This document shows positions 35,243-45,002 of a stretch of 64,000 nucleotides of DNA, piece by piece; position 1 is the stretch's first letter; each line of letters starts with the position of its first letter. Location of the stretch: NCBI GenBank assembly GCA_027484825.1, contig JAIXSE010000018.1, positions 62,001 to 126,000 of the forward strand. Reading direction: 5' to 3'. The DNA comes from Rubrivivax sp. (lineage in GTDB: Bacteria > Pseudomonadota > Gammaproteobacteria > Burkholderiales > Burkholderiaceae_C). The notes beneath the pieces are model-generated. The model was not told the origin of the DNA. It did no database searches and saw only the letters and a list, made by a program, of their open reading frames with translations. The translations under genes were made by a program, and so were the position numbers.

Positions 35243-37684
35243 GTGAGTGAGACATCCCTTTCGGTGGTCGTGCCTGTGCCGGCCACCCTGGCTGCGCCTG
35301 AAACCGGCTTCCTGAACCTCGGCCACTATCAGCATCCGACGCGGCAACTGACCGTCAACAGTCGCTACCTCAGCCTCGATGGCCGGCCCTGGATGCCGGT
35401 CATGGGTGAGTTCCATTACAGCCGTTATCCGGAATCGGAATGGGCGGCGGAGCTGGCCAAGATGAAGGCGGGCGGCGTGGACATCGTCGCCAGCTATGTG
35501 ATCTGGAACCACCATGAGCCGCTGCAGGGGCAGTGGCACTGGGACGGTCGGCGGGATCTGTCGCGCTTCATCGACCTGGCCGCGCAGGCCGGCCTGCTGG
35601 TCTATCTGCGACCGGGGCCGTGGGTGCATGCGGAAGTGCGGCTGGGCGGTTTTCCGGACTGGCTGCCGGCCACCGGCCCGCTGCGCTGCAATGACCCGGT
35701 CTACCTGGGCCATGTGAAGCGTTTCTACGACCAGATCGGCGCCCAGGTGAAGGGCCGGCTGTGGTGCGACGGCGGCCCCATCGTCGGCCTGCAGCTGGAG
35801 AACGAATACGGCAGCACCGGCCCAGGCGCGGGCAAGGAGCATATTGCCGAGCTCAAGCGCCTGGCGATCGAGGCCGGCATGACCGTGCCGATCTACACCG
35901 TCACCGGCTGGCCGACGCTGGACATCCCGCCGACGGAAGTGCTGCCGGTCTCCGGCGCCTATGCCGACGGCTTCTGGCAGGGCTCGCGGGAGGCGCTGCC
36001 GCCGTCCGGCGTGTTCCTGTTCAACACCCGCCGCGTCATCGGCGAAATGGGCAATGTGGACGGCACGCCGGCCGCCGGCCTGATCGATACCGAGCACTAT
36101 CCGTTCTGCCTGGCCGAAGCCGGCGGCGGCATGCACCAGAGTTATCACCGCCGCCCGGTGATCAGCACCGAGGACGTCTACGCGACCACGCTGGTGCAAC
36201 TGGGCTCCGGCGCGAATCTGTATGGCTACTACATGTACCACGGCGGCACCAATCCGGTCTGCGAGACCGGGCCGCTGAACGAGACCCAGGCCAGCGGCTA
36301 TCCGAACGATGTGCCGCAATGGGGCTACGACTTCCACGCACCGCTGGGCCAGTACGGGCAGGTGCGCCCGTCCTGGGGACGTTTGCGGCTGCTGCATCAG
36401 TTCATGCAGGCCTTTGGCGAGACGCTGGCGCCGCTGGTGGCGGTGCTGCCCGAGGCTGGTCCGCTGGATCCGGCGGACCGGACACAGCCGCGGGTGTCGG
36501 TGCGTGCCGTGGGCGCGCGTGCCTCGGAGATGGAAGGCTTTGTCTTCGTCAACCACCATGTCCGCCACCATCCGCTGCCGGCCCTGGCGGGACAGCATTG
36601 GCAACTGGAGACCGCGCAGGGTGATGCGCTGCATCTGCCCTCCGAGGGCAGCGTCGATCTGCGTCCGGGTATGGCCTTCATCTGGCCGGTCGGACAGCGG
36701 CTTGGATCGCTGTGCATGCGCCAGGCCACCGTGCAGCCGCTGACGCGCTGGCAGGATGCGGACGGCGCGGTCACCTGGGTCGGATTTGCGATTGAGGGCG
36801 TGGCTGCCGAAGTGGTGCTGGATGCGTCCGGGCTGCAGGGCGTGAACGCCTTCGGCGCCAAGGTGGATCAACTGGACGACGGCGCGACCCGGGTGCGACT
36901 GGTGGCGACGGACAGCCCGCAACTGATCGAGCTGACCGAGGTCGGTGGCCGGGTCCATCGTCTGCTGATCCTGTCCCAGGCGATGGCCGCAGAGGCGCAG
37001 CAGGTGCAACTGGGCGGCCAGAACCGCCTGGTGCGCAGCAGCCATCCGGCCTTCCTGGACGCCAGCGGCGAGCAACTGCAACTGCAACGCCCGGCCGGTG
37101 AGGCGGGGCAACTCTGGATCTATCCGGCGCAAGGACTGGGCGGCGAACGCCACACGGCCGGGGTGACCTGGGCGAGCTGGTCTTGGACCGCGGAGCCGGC
37201 GCGGCAATGGGCCTTGCAGCCGTCGCTGCGCCAGGCTGCCGGCCAAGCGCCCGCCATTCAATGGGGCCCGCACATCAGCTGGCGCGACGGACCGGTGCCG
37301 CTGGTGCCGGACGAATCGGCCCAGGCGGGCGCGGCTCGCTGGGCCCTGACCGTGCCTGCGCAGGCGCTGGAGGCGCTGCACCAGGCGCCGGGCCAACGCC
37401 TGTGGCTGACGCTGGACCTGGTCGGTGACGTGGCCCGTCTCTGGGTGGATGGGACGGTCGTCGACGACCGGTTCTGCGACGGCAGCCGCTGGCAGATTGC
37501 GCTGGACCGCTGGCTGCCTGCGGGCGCCGCCCCGACGATCGAGATCAGCCTGCTGCCCATCGCCGCCGACCTGCCCGTGTTCCTGGAGCCGGCCGCCCGT
37601 GCGGCAGGCGCTGGCGCCGTGCTGCGTGAAGCGGTGCTGAGCCTGTCGCGGACCGATGCGGTGTCGCCGCGGGCGGGGAGCTGA
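35243..37684 (+). CDS. GH35 beta-galactosidase
   Basis: 813 residues, no signal peptide, so probably cytoplasmic. GH35 core: MPVMGEFHYSRYPESEWAAELAKMKAGGVDIVASYVIWNHHEP, YLRPGPWVHAEVRLGGFPDWL, and the acid/base Glu188 in QLENEYG; then VISTEDVYATTL and YYMYHGGTNP; Ig-like and jelly-roll domains fill the C-terminal half. Start codon uncertain: GTG 35243 lacks a good ribosome-binding site, while GTG 35264 has GAGTGAG about 12 bases upstream. First gene of the seven-gene plus-strand unit, removing terminal galactose from imported oligosaccharides. Confidence 0.93.
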   Translation: MSETSLSVVVPVPATLAAPETGFLNLGHYQHPTRQLTVNSRYLSLDGRPWMPVMGEFHYSRYPESEWAAELAKMKAGGVDIVASYVIWNHHEPLQGQWHWDGRRDLSRFIDLAAQAGLLVYLRPGPWVHAEVRLGGFPDWLPATGPLRCNDPVYLGHVKRFYDQIGAQVKGRLWCDGGPIVGLQLENEYGSTGPGAGKEHIAELKRLAIEAGMTVPIYTVTGWPTLDIPPTEVLPVSGAYADGFWQGSREALPPSGVFLFNTRRVIGEMGNVDGTPAAGLIDTEHYPFCLAEAGGGMHQSYHRRPVISTEDVYATTLVQLGSGANLYGYYMYHGGTNPVCETGPLNETQASGYPNDVPQWGYDFHAPLGQYGQVRPSWGRLRLLHQFMQAFGETLAPLVAVLPEAGPLDPADRTQPRVSVRAVGARASEMEGFVFVNHHVRHHPLPALAGQHWQLETAQGDALHLPSEGSVDLRPGMAFIWPVGQRLGSLCMRQATVQPLTRWQDADGAVTWVGFAIEGVAAEVVLDASGLQGVNAFGAKVDQLDDGATRVRLVATDSPQLIELTEVGGRVHRLLILSQAMAAEAQQVQLGGQNRLVRSSHPAFLDASGEQLQLQRPAGEAGQLWIYPAQGLGGERHTAGVTWASWSWTAEPARQWALQPSLRQAAGQAPAIQWGPHISWRDGPVPLVPDESAQAGAARWALTVPAQALEALHQAPGQRLWLTLDLVGDVARLWVDGTVVDDRFCDGSRWQIALDRWLPAGAAPTIEISLLPIAADLPVFLEPAARAAGAGAVLREAVLSLSRTDAVSPRAGS

Positions 37685-37687
37685 GTC

Positions 37688-38848
37688 ATGGCATCGGTTC
37701 AACTCGATCGCATCGGCAAGACCTATGTCGAGGGCGGCGTGCCCACGGTGCATGAGGTGTCGCTGGACATTGCAGAGGGCGAGTTCTGCGTCTTTGTCGG
37801 GCCGTCGGGCTGCGGCAAGTCGACGCTGCTGCGCATGATCGCCGGCCTGGACACCATCACCAGCGGCGAGCTGCGCATCGGTGGCCGCCGGGTCAATGAA
37901 CTGGCGCCCGGTGAACGGGACGTCGCCATGGTGTTCCAGAGCTATGCGCTGTATCCCCACCTGGACGTGGCGGACAATCTGGGCTTTGGCCTGCGGCTGG
38001 CCCGCGTGCCCAAGCTGGAAGCGCGCAAGCGCATCGAGGAAGTGGCACGGCTGCTGCAGATCGAGCATCTGCTGCAGCGCAAGCCGCGCGAGCTGTCCGG
38101 TGGCCAGCGCCAGCGGGTGGCCATCGGCCGGGCGCTGGTGCGCCAGCCGGGGGTGTTCCTGTTCGATGAGCCGCTGTCCAACCTGGATGCCGCGCTGCGC
38201 CAGCAGACCCGCCTGGAAATCGCCCGCCTGCATCGCAGCCAGGGCCGCGCCTGTTCCATCTACGTGACCCATGATCAGGTCGAGGCCATGACCCTGGCCG
38301 ACCGCATGGTGCTGCTGCAACCGCCGCCCCCCGGGGCCACCGAGCCGCAGGCCAGTGTCGCCCAATGCGGCGCGCCGCTGGAGCTCTACCACCGCCCGCG
38401 CAACCTGTTCGTGGCCGGCTTCCTGGGCTCGCCGCGCATGAACTTCCTGCCGGCCACGGTGCGCTCCCGCGCGGCGGACGGCGTGCATGTGGCCCTGCAG
38501 GACGGCACCGTGCTGTCGCTGCCGATGCGTCCGCAGGCGCTGGCCGATGGGGACGCGGTGACGCTGGGCGTGCGCGCCGAGCATCTGCGTCCGGCAACGG
38601 GCAGTGACCCGCGCCTGACCGAGACCCTGGTCAGCCAGGTGCAGTGGATGGAGCATCTGGGCGACCAGAGCCTGGCGTACCTGTCGGGGCCTGGCGGCGC
38701 AATGGTGCTTCGTCTGCCGGAAGGCGCGGCCGTGCCGCAGGTGGGCGATGCGCTGCCGGTGGCCGCGCTGCGGGATGAGGTCCATCTGTTCGACACCCAG
38801 GGCCAGGCCGTGCCGCGCTTGCAGGACGAGGTTGCCTCATGCGGCTGA
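37688..38848 (+). CDS. ABC transporter ATP-binding protein, MalK/UgpC type
   Basis: 386 residues. Walker A GPSGCGKST (38-46), Q-loop MVFQSYALYPHLDV, signature LSGGQRQRVAIGRAL, Walker B VFLFDEPLSNLD, and a C-terminal TOBE/regulatory domain (RPQALADGDAVTLGVRAEHL). Energises sugar import; starts 3 bases after the GH35 gene. Its 3' end overlaps the next gene by 10 bases. Confidence 0.95.
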   Translation: MASVQLDRIGKTYVEGGVPTVHEVSLDIAEGEFCVFVGPSGCGKSTLLRMIAGLDTITSGELRIGGRRVNELAPGERDVAMVFQSYALYPHLDVADNLGFGLRLARVPKLEARKRIEEVARLLQIEHLLQRKPRELSGGQRQRVAIGRALVRQPGVFLFDEPLSNLDAALRQQTRLEIARLHRSQGRACSIYVTHDQVEAMTLADRMVLLQPPPPGATEPQASVAQCGAPLELYHRPRNLFVAGFLGSPRMNFLPATVRSRAADGVHVALQDGTVLSLPMRPQALADGDAVTLGVRAEHLRPATGSDPRLTETLVSQVQWMEHLGDQSLAYLSGPGGAMVLRLPEGAAVPQVGDALPVAALRDEVHLFDTQGQAVPRLQDEVASCG

Positions 38849-40194
38849 GCCTTCCCTTCTCACCCGACAGCGACAGCGGCCTGGATGATGAGCGGGTCAT
38901 GCCCGGCCGCCGCCAGTGGCTGCGCGCCGGGGCGGGCCTGGGCCTGCAGGCTGGATTGGGGACGATGCTGTCGTCGATGGCAGGTCCCGCTTCGGCCTCG
39001 CTCCTGGCCGGCCAGGAGCCCTTGCGCGTCTGGATCAACGGCGACAAGGGCTATGAGGGCATCGTCAAGATCGGCGAGGTCTTCACCCGCGACACCGGCG
39101 TCGCCGTGCGGGTGGAGCATCCGGAAAACGGCGTGTCCAAGTTCGAGCAGGCCGCTGCGGCCGGCAAGGGCCCCGATGTCTGGATCTGGCCCCACGACCG
39201 GGCAGGCGGCTGGGCCGCATCCGGTCTGATCCGGCCGGTGGCACCGTCGCGTCGACTGCGCGAGGCGATCAATCCGCTGGCCTGGTCGCCATGGCGCATC
39301 GGCGGACGCACCTGGGGCTACCCGATGGCCATCGAGACGGTGGCGCTGATCTGCAACCTGGACCTGGTCCCCCGCATTCCGCGCACCTGGGACGAGGTCT
39401 TCGCGCTGGACCGCCAACTGCGTCCCTCCGGACGCCGGGCCATCATGTGGCCCTACAACGAGTTCTACTACACCTATCCGCTGATGTCGGCCGGCGGCGG
39501 CTTTGCCTTTGCGCGTCGCGACGACGGCAGCTGGGATGCCGGCCGCAATGGCATCGACACGCCGGGCACCCGGCAAGGCATGGCGCTGCTCAAGCGCCTG
39601 GTGGACGAGGGCGTCGTGCCCCGCACGGCCACCTATGCCGAAAGCGAAGCGGCCATCAATGAGGGCCGCGTAGCCATGACCATCAACGGCCCCTGGGGCT
39701 GGAACAACCTGAAGAAAAGCGGCCTGCGTGTGGCCGCCGCGCCTTTGCCGTCGCTGCAGGGGCGGCCCGGACGTCCCATGGTGGGCGTGCTGGGCGCCAT
39801 GGTGTGCGCCGCCAGCCGGCAGCCGCTGCTGGCCACGGAATTCATCGAGAACTATCTGCTCAGCCTGGACGGCCTGCGGGCCGTGCATGCGCATGTGCCG
39901 CTGGGCGTGCCGGCCAATCAGACGCTGCTGGCGGAGCTCAAGGACGACCCGCTGGCCTCGGGCACAGCCGCGGCGGCTCTGCAAGGCGAGCCGATGCCCA
40001 ACATTCCTGAGATGGCGCGCTTCTGGACCGCGATGAATGCGGCGGTGCAGAGCATCACGCAAGGGCGGGAAGGCGTGGACGAAGGTCTCACCCGGGCCGC
40101 ACGGCGTGTGGCGGGGCAGGGCGGTGCAGCGTCGGCATCCGCATCCGCATCGGCGGCTGCGGCCACAGCCACCACCGGCGGGGAGGTCCGCTGA
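38839..40194 (+). CDS. ABC transporter sugar-binding protein, MalE-like, with Tat-type signal
   Basis: 451 residues. Twin-arginine-like start GRRQWLRAGAGLGLQAGLGTM..GPASA, then a MalE-type fold: EPLRVWINGDKGYEGIVKIGEVFTRDTGVAVRVEHPENGVSKFEQAAAAGKGPDVWIWPHDRAGGWAASGLI, and later AINEGRVAMTINGPWGWNNLKKSG. Periplasmic receptor, probably for galacto-oligosaccharides in this context. A C-terminal (AS)n/AT-rich stretch of about 20 residues is unusual. It overlaps the ATPase gene by 10 bases and ends at the start of the next permease gene. Confidence 0.93.
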   Translation: MRLSLPFSPDSDSGLDDERVMPGRRQWLRAGAGLGLQAGLGTMLSSMAGPASASLLAGQEPLRVWINGDKGYEGIVKIGEVFTRDTGVAVRVEHPENGVSKFEQAAAAGKGPDVWIWPHDRAGGWAASGLIRPVAPSRRLREAINPLAWSPWRIGGRTWGYPMAIETVALICNLDLVPRIPRTWDEVFALDRQLRPSGRRAIMWPYNEFYYTYPLMSAGGGFAFARRDDGSWDAGRNGIDTPGTRQGMALLKRLVDEGVVPRTATYAESEAAINEGRVAMTINGPWGWNNLKKSGLRVAAAPLPSLQGRPGRPMVGVLGAMVCAASRQPLLATEFIENYLLSLDGLRAVHAHVPLGVPANQTLLAELKDDPLASGTAAAALQGEPMPNIPEMARFWTAMNAAVQSITQGREGVDEGLTRAARRVAGQGGAASASASASAAAATATTGGEVR

Positions 40195-41774
40195 TGCGCG
40201 CGCTGAGCTGGGCCCTGCACGGGCTGAATCTGCTGGCAGTCCTCGGGCTGCTGTTCCTGTGTCAACAGTTGCTGCGTGGGCATGAAGCCGCCTGGGCCAT
40301 GGCCGTGCTCGGGCTGGCCGGGCTGATGGTCCTGCTGCAGTTCTCCAAGCGGCTGCAGGCTTGGCGCTATGTGACGCCGGGCGTGCTGGCGGTGGCGGTG
40401 TTCATCGTGCTGCCGATGGGCTTCACCCTGGCCATCGGCTTCACCAACTACAGCTCCGCCCACCTGCTGTCCTTCAACCGCGCCACCGAGGTGCTGCTGC
40501 AGCAGACCGACAGCGAAGGCCGCGGCATGGATCTGGCCCTGTGGCGGTTGGACGATGCCAAGGGCGGCAAGGCCGCCGCGAGCTATGTCGCCACCCTGGT
40601 GGACGACGAGGGGCAGCCCTGGCGAACGCCGGCCTTTGCGCTGGCGGAGGCGGCGCAAGGGGTGAACCTGGTGGCGGACGCGTCCGCAGTCGGTGCCGAG
40701 CCCGCGAAGGTCGAAGGCGCCCAGCGCCTGGGCAGTCGCGACGTTGTCGCCTTGCTGCCGCAACTGCGCCCGCTCATTCTGCGCACCCCTGACGCACGCA
40801 CCTGGCGCCTTTCCAGCCTGCACCGCATCACGGATCAGAAGCCGCGGTATGTGGTCAAGACTGAAGGCAAGGGCGCCGCCCAGGACCCTGACCAACTGGT
40901 GGACCTGCGTGACGGCAGCCTGATCACCGCTGACCATGCCGCCGGCGTCTGGCGGGACGCACAGGGCCGCGCGCTGGAGCCGGGTTTCCGCACGACGGTC
41001 GGCTGGGCCAACTACGGCCGCATCTTCGGCGACCGGCAGTTCCTCGAGCCCTTCGGCCGGGTCTTTGCCTGGACGGTGAGTTTTGCGACGCTCAATACGC
41101 TGCTGACCTTCGCCCTGGGGCTGTTCTTCGCCGTCGCGCTGAGCTGGCCGGCGCTCAAGGGCCGATCGGCCTACCGGATCGCCCTGTTCCTGCCCTATGC
41201 GGTGCCGGCCTTCATCTCCATCCCGGTTTTCCGTGGCCTCTTCAATGAGAACCTGGGCGAGATCAACCTGGTGCTGGACCTGCTCTTCGGCGTGCGCCCC
41301 GGCTGGTTCAGCGACGCGACGCTGGCCCGGGCGATGGTGCTGACCGTCAACACCTGGCTGGGCTATCCCTACATGATGATCCTGGCCATGGGCCTGCTCA
41401 AGGCGATTCCCGAAGACCTGTACGAGGCGTCGGCCCTGGCCGGTGCGGGGCCGCTGACCAATCTGTTCCGCATCACGCTGCCGCTGGTGATGCGGCCGAT
41501 GGCGCCGCTGCTGGTGGCGTCCTTCGCGGCCAACTTCAACAACCTCACGCTGATCGCCCTGCTGACCGAGGGCGCGCCGGACTATCTGGACACGGTGGTG
41601 CCGGTGGGCGCGACCGACCTGTTGGCGTCCTACACCTACCGCATCGCCTTCAACGACGGCGGCCAGAACTACGCACTGGCCTGCGCGATCTCGTCCATCG
41701 TGTTCGTGATCGTGGCGTTGCTGGCCTATGTGAACCTGCGCTTCTTCGGTGGCGCGAAGACGGCGCGGCGCTGA
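40194..41774 (+). CDS. ABC transporter permease, MalF-like
   Basis: 526 residues. Three N-terminal helices, a large periplasmic P2-type loop (about residues 90-260, including GFTNYSSAHLLSFNRATEVLL..) as in MalF, then the permease domain with the EAA loop EDLYEASALAGAGPLTNLFRITLPLV. The big loop, which contacts the binding protein, supports a maltose-type oligosaccharide importer. The start codon shares its first base with the stop codon of the binding-protein gene. Confidence 0.94.
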   Translation: MRALSWALHGLNLLAVLGLLFLCQQLLRGHEAAWAMAVLGLAGLMVLLQFSKRLQAWRYVTPGVLAVAVFIVLPMGFTLAIGFTNYSSAHLLSFNRATEVLLQQTDSEGRGMDLALWRLDDAKGGKAAASYVATLVDDEGQPWRTPAFALAEAAQGVNLVADASAVGAEPAKVEGAQRLGSRDVVALLPQLRPLILRTPDARTWRLSSLHRITDQKPRYVVKTEGKGAAQDPDQLVDLRDGSLITADHAAGVWRDAQGRALEPGFRTTVGWANYGRIFGDRQFLEPFGRVFAWTVSFATLNTLLTFALGLFFAVALSWPALKGRSAYRIALFLPYAVPAFISIPVFRGLFNENLGEINLVLDLLFGVRPGWFSDATLARAMVLTVNTWLGYPYMMILAMGLLKAIPEDLYEASALAGAGPLTNLFRITLPLVMRPMAPLLVASFAANFNNLTLIALLTEGAPDYLDTVVPVGATDLLASYTYRIAFNDGGQNYALACAISSIVFVIVALLAYVNLRFFGGAKTARR

Positions 41775-41795
41775 GCCGCATCGACGGAGACCGAC

Positions 41796-42686
41796 ATGCC
41801 GATGGTGATGACCTCCTCGCAACGCTGGCGTGTGCTGGCCTTGCATGCCTTCCTGCTGGTGTTCATCGTGCTGAGCCTGCTGCCGCTGGTGATGATCGTC
41901 TCGATCTCGCTGCGGCCCGGCAATTTCGCCGGGGGCAGCCTGATCCCGACCGAAATCAGCTTCGAGCACTGGCGCCTGGCGCTGGGCCTGCCGGTGACGG
42001 ACGCCCAGGGCAACGTGACCCAGCCGCCGTTCCCGGTGCTGCAGTGGATCTTCAATTCGATGAAGGTGGCGCTGGTGAGTGCGGCGGTGTGCCTGGTGCT
42101 GTCAGTGACCAGCGCCTATGCCTTCGCCCGCATGCGCTTCGCCGGCCGGGACGGCACCCTCACCGCCATGCTGCTGCTGCAGATGTTCCCGTCGGTGCTG
42201 GCGCTGGTGGCCATCTACGCCATCTTCGACCGGCTGGGCGACTGGGTGCCGTGGCTTGGCCTGAACAGCCACTGGAGCCTGGCGCTGGCCTACACCGGGG
42301 CGGTGGCCCAGCACATCTGGCTGGTCAAAGGCTACTTCGAGAGCATTCCGCCCGACCTGGAAGAAGCCGCCGCCGTGGATGGGGCCAGCCGCTGGCAGTC
42401 CTTTGTGATGGTGCTGCTGCCGCTGGCCAAGCCGGTGCTGGCCGTGGTGTTCGTGCTGGCCTTCCTGGGCGCAATGATTGAATACCCGGTGGCCTCGGTG
42501 CTGCTGCATGACGAGCAGCAGCTGACCCTGGCGGTGGGCTCGCGCCTGTTCCTGTTCAACCAGCGCTATCTGTGGGGAGACTTTGCCGCCACGGCGCTGC
42601 TGGCCGGCCTGCCGCTGACGCTGATGTTCCTGCTGATGCAGCGCTGGCTGGTGGCCGGGCTGACGGCCGGCGGGGTGAAGGAATGA
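41796..42686 (+). CDS. ABC transporter permease, MalG-like
   Basis: 296 residues with six predicted helices. EAA loop PDLEEAAAVDGASRWQSFVMVLLPLAKPVLAVVFVLAF. Partner of the MalF-like permease. Several ATGs cluster at the start (MPMVMTS); the first at 41796 follows GGAGACC. Its stop overlaps galM (ATGA). Confidence 0.95.
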   Translation: MPMVMTSSQRWRVLALHAFLLVFIVLSLLPLVMIVSISLRPGNFAGGSLIPTEISFEHWRLALGLPVTDAQGNVTQPPFPVLQWIFNSMKVALVSAAVCLVLSVTSAYAFARMRFAGRDGTLTAMLLLQMFPSVLALVAIYAIFDRLGDWVPWLGLNSHWSLALAYTGAVAQHIWLVKGYFESIPPDLEEAAAVDGASRWQSFVMVLLPLAKPVLAVVFVLAFLGAMIEYPVASVLLHDEQQLTLAVGSRLFLFNQRYLWGDFAATALLAGLPLTLMFLLMQRWLVAGLTAGGVKE

Positions 42687-43792
42687 GCCCGATGTCCGGC
42701 CCGCTCGATGACGTGCCCGGCGCGGCGACCGACTGGGACCAGCCGGTCGGCGAATTCCTCTCGCCCGCCGACCGGCAAAGCAAGCCGCCCGTGCGCTGTG
42801 CCGATGCCTGCGACGCCTGGACCCTGACCGGTCCCGAGGGCCTGCAGATCCGCGTGCTGGGCCTGGGTGCCAGTTGGGTGGGTTGCCGCGTGCCGATGCG
42901 CGACGGCGCCAGCCGCGAAGTGCTGCTGGGCTTTGATGACCTCGATTCCCAGCGGCGCAACCGGGCCTACGTCGGCGCCACAGTGGGCCGCTGGGCCAAT
43001 CGCATTGCGGGCCAGCGCCTGCACAGCGGCGATCGCAGCTGGGCCCTGTCGACCGAGCCCGGCATGAACCACCAGTTGCACGGCGGCCCTGGCGGCTTCC
43101 ATCAGCGGGAGTGGACCCTGCTGGAGCAGGCGGGCGACCGCCTCCGGCTGGGCCTGCACTCCGAGGACGGCGACCAGGGCTTCCCCGGTGACCTGGCGGT
43201 GGAGGTGCTCTACCGCCTGCTGCCCGGTCATGTCGTGGAGATCGACTACCGCGCGCGCCTGGGCGGCACCCGGGCTTCCCCGGTGGGCCTGACCAATCAC
43301 GCCTACTTCCAGCTGGACGGCCACCGCGACCGTGATGTGCGCACCCAGCGCCTGCAGGTGACCGCCTCTCGCGTCCTGCCGGTCGATGCTCAGGGCCTGC
43401 CCACCGGCGGTCCGGAGCCGGTGGAACAGCTGCAGGCCGGCCGCTGGGACTACCGCGGCGGCCGCACCATCGGCCAGGCGCTGGACAACGCCTTTCTGCT
43501 GGAGGAAGGCATTGCCAGCATGGCCCGCGCCGCCGCCACGCTCAAGTCGGCCGACGGCTTGCTGGCCATGGACCTGTTCACCACCCTGCCTGCGCTGCAG
43601 GTCTACACCGGTGAGTTCCTGGGCAGCGGCACGCAGGGCTGCCAGCCGCACTGGCCGGCCTTCAGCGGCATTGCGCTGGAGCCGCAATACCTGCCCGACA
43701 GCCCGCATCACCCGGAATGGCCGCAGACCGACTGCTGGCTGCGCCCCGGCGCCGTGTGGGCCCATCGCATCCGATATCGCTTCCGGCCCTGA
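42683..43792 (+). CDS. galM: galactose mutarotase (aldose 1-epimerase)
   Basis: 369 residues from ATG 42683, which overlaps the permease stop. Aldose epimerase motifs: LGASWVGCRVPMRDG, YVGATVGRWANRIAGQRL, catalytic His region MNHQLHGGPGGFHQREW and NHAYFQLDG, and the base Glu region LQVYTGEFLG. Converts beta- to alpha-D-galactose, the form used by galactokinase. It has a 45-residue extension before the fold. Confidence 0.93.
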   Translation: MSPMSGPLDDVPGAATDWDQPVGEFLSPADRQSKPPVRCADACDAWTLTGPEGLQIRVLGLGASWVGCRVPMRDGASREVLLGFDDLDSQRRNRAYVGATVGRWANRIAGQRLHSGDRSWALSTEPGMNHQLHGGPGGFHQREWTLLEQAGDRLRLGLHSEDGDQGFPGDLAVEVLYRLLPGHVVEIDYRARLGGTRASPVGLTNHAYFQLDGHRDRDVRTQRLQVTASRVLPVDAQGLPTGGPEPVEQLQAGRWDYRGGRTIGQALDNAFLLEEGIASMARAAATLKSADGLLAMDLFTTLPALQVYTGEFLGSGTQGCQPHWPAFSGIALEPQYLPDSPHHPEWPQTDCWLRPGAVWAHRIRYRFRP

Positions 43793-43852
43793 CGCCTTCA
43801 GGGCCCACTGCATCCGAATTCCCCCCACAGACCAACCAAAGGAGACAAGGGA

Positions 43853-44884
43853 ATGAAGAAGAGACAGTACACACGACGCGAGGCCCTGCACACGGGCCTG
43901 AAGGGATTGGCCGCAGGCGCGGCCGTGTCCGGCGGCCTGCTGCCGTTGCCCGCCCTGGCGGCGACCCTGGTCAAGGGCGCCGACGTGAGCTGGGTCAGCC
44001 AGGAGGAGTCCGCCGGCTACAGCTTCTACAACAGCGCCGGCGCCAAGACCGATCCGTTCAAGCTGCTCAGCGACCTGGGCGTCAACACCATCCGGCTGCG
44101 GGTGTGGGTGAATCCCAGCGGCGGCTGGTGCGACGGGGCCGACACGCTCTACAAGGCCAAGCGGGCGGCGGCCCAGGGTCAGAAGATCATGCTGACCTTC
44201 CACTACAGCGACAGCTGGGCCGACCCCGGCAAGCAGACCAAACCGGCCGCCTGGACCAGCCACAGCTTCAGCCAGCTGGTCACCGATGTCTACTCCCACA
44301 CCCAGGGCATCCTGAGCTACCTCAAGACCAATGGGGTCACGGTGGACTATGTGCAGGTGGGCAACGAGATCAACAGCGGCATGCTCTGGCCCAGCGGTCA
44401 GGCCTCGGGCAGCAGCTTCTCGAACCTGGTGCAGCTGATCAACAGCGGGTATGACGCCACCAAGGCCGTGTTCCCGAATGCGAAGGTGGTGCTGCATCTG
44501 TCCAATGGCTACGACAACGCCCTGTTCCGCTGGTTCTTCGACGGCATGAAGAACAACAGTGCCAAGTACGACGTCATCGGCATGTCGCACTATCCGACGT
44601 CCAGCAACTGGACGACGCTGAATGCGCAGCTCTCGACCAACATGGCCGACATGGTGTCGCGCTACAAGAAGCCGGTGATCATTGCGGAGACGGGCATGGA
44701 CTGGCAGCAGGCGGCCGCGTCGAAGTCGATGCTGGCCGATGTGCTCAACCGCGTCTCGGCGCTGGGCAGCAATGGGCTGGGCGTACTGTATTGGGAGCCG
44801 CAGGCCTATCCCGGCTGGCAGGGCTACACCTGGGGCGCGCTGGATGGGTCCGGGCGCTTCACCAGCGCGCTGGATCCGTTCTGA
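43853..44884 (+). CDS. GH53 endo-beta-1,4-galactanase (first copy)
   Basis: 343 residues. Exported through a Tat-type signal (TRREALHTGLKGLAAGAAVSGGLLPLPALAA). GH53 domain fills the rest: KGADVSWVSQEESAGYSFYN, TIRLRVWVNP, LTFHYSDSWADPGKQ, acid/base Glu172 in QVGNEINSGMLWP and nucleophile Glu279 in VIIAETGMDW. Cuts pectic beta-1,4-galactan to galacto-oligosaccharides outside the cytoplasm. Last gene of the plus-strand unit, 60 bases after galM with a GGAGACAAGG site. Confidence 0.95.
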   Translation: MKKRQYTRREALHTGLKGLAAGAAVSGGLLPLPALAATLVKGADVSWVSQEESAGYSFYNSAGAKTDPFKLLSDLGVNTIRLRVWVNPSGGWCDGADTLYKAKRAAAQGQKIMLTFHYSDSWADPGKQTKPAAWTSHSFSQLVTDVYSHTQGILSYLKTNGVTVDYVQVGNEINSGMLWPSGQASGSSFSNLVQLINSGYDATKAVFPNAKVVLHLSNGYDNALFRWFFDGMKNNSAKYDVIGMSHYPTSSNWTTLNAQLSTNMADMVSRYKKPVIIAETGMDWQQAAASKSMLADVLNRVSALGSNGLGVLYWEPQAYPGWQGYTWGALDGSGRFTSALDPF

Positions 44885-44913
44885 TCCAGGTGCTGCCTCC
44901 CACGTCCAGCCCA

Positions 44914-44945
44914 TAAAAAACGGCCCCTCATGACTGAGGGGCCGT
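44914..44945 (-). terminator. rho-independent terminator of the GH53-TonB receptor unit
   Basis: 11-base perfect stem ACGGCCCCTCA / TGAGGGGCCGT with a 4-base loop. On the minus strand a T6 run follows the stem, so it terminates the TonB receptor transcript; the same hairpin also sits 36 bases downstream of the plus-strand GH53 gene but lacks a T run in that direction. Confidence 0.85.
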
Positions 44946-45002
44946 CGGCCGGGGAGGCGGCTCGAAACAAGGGGGATCAGCGGAGGCTGATCCCATTTTT
45001 CA

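Noticed and set aside
34994-38785. A minus-strand open reading frame of 1263 codons opposite the GH35 and ATPase genes
   Set aside because: Its translation is His/Arg/Gln-rich without domains, while the plus strand carries two complete, conserved enzymes. A codon-bias shadow in GC-rich DNA.
42566-44914. A minus-strand open reading frame of 782 codons opposite galM and GH53
   Set aside because: No domain or ribosome-binding site; opposite two well-supported genes.
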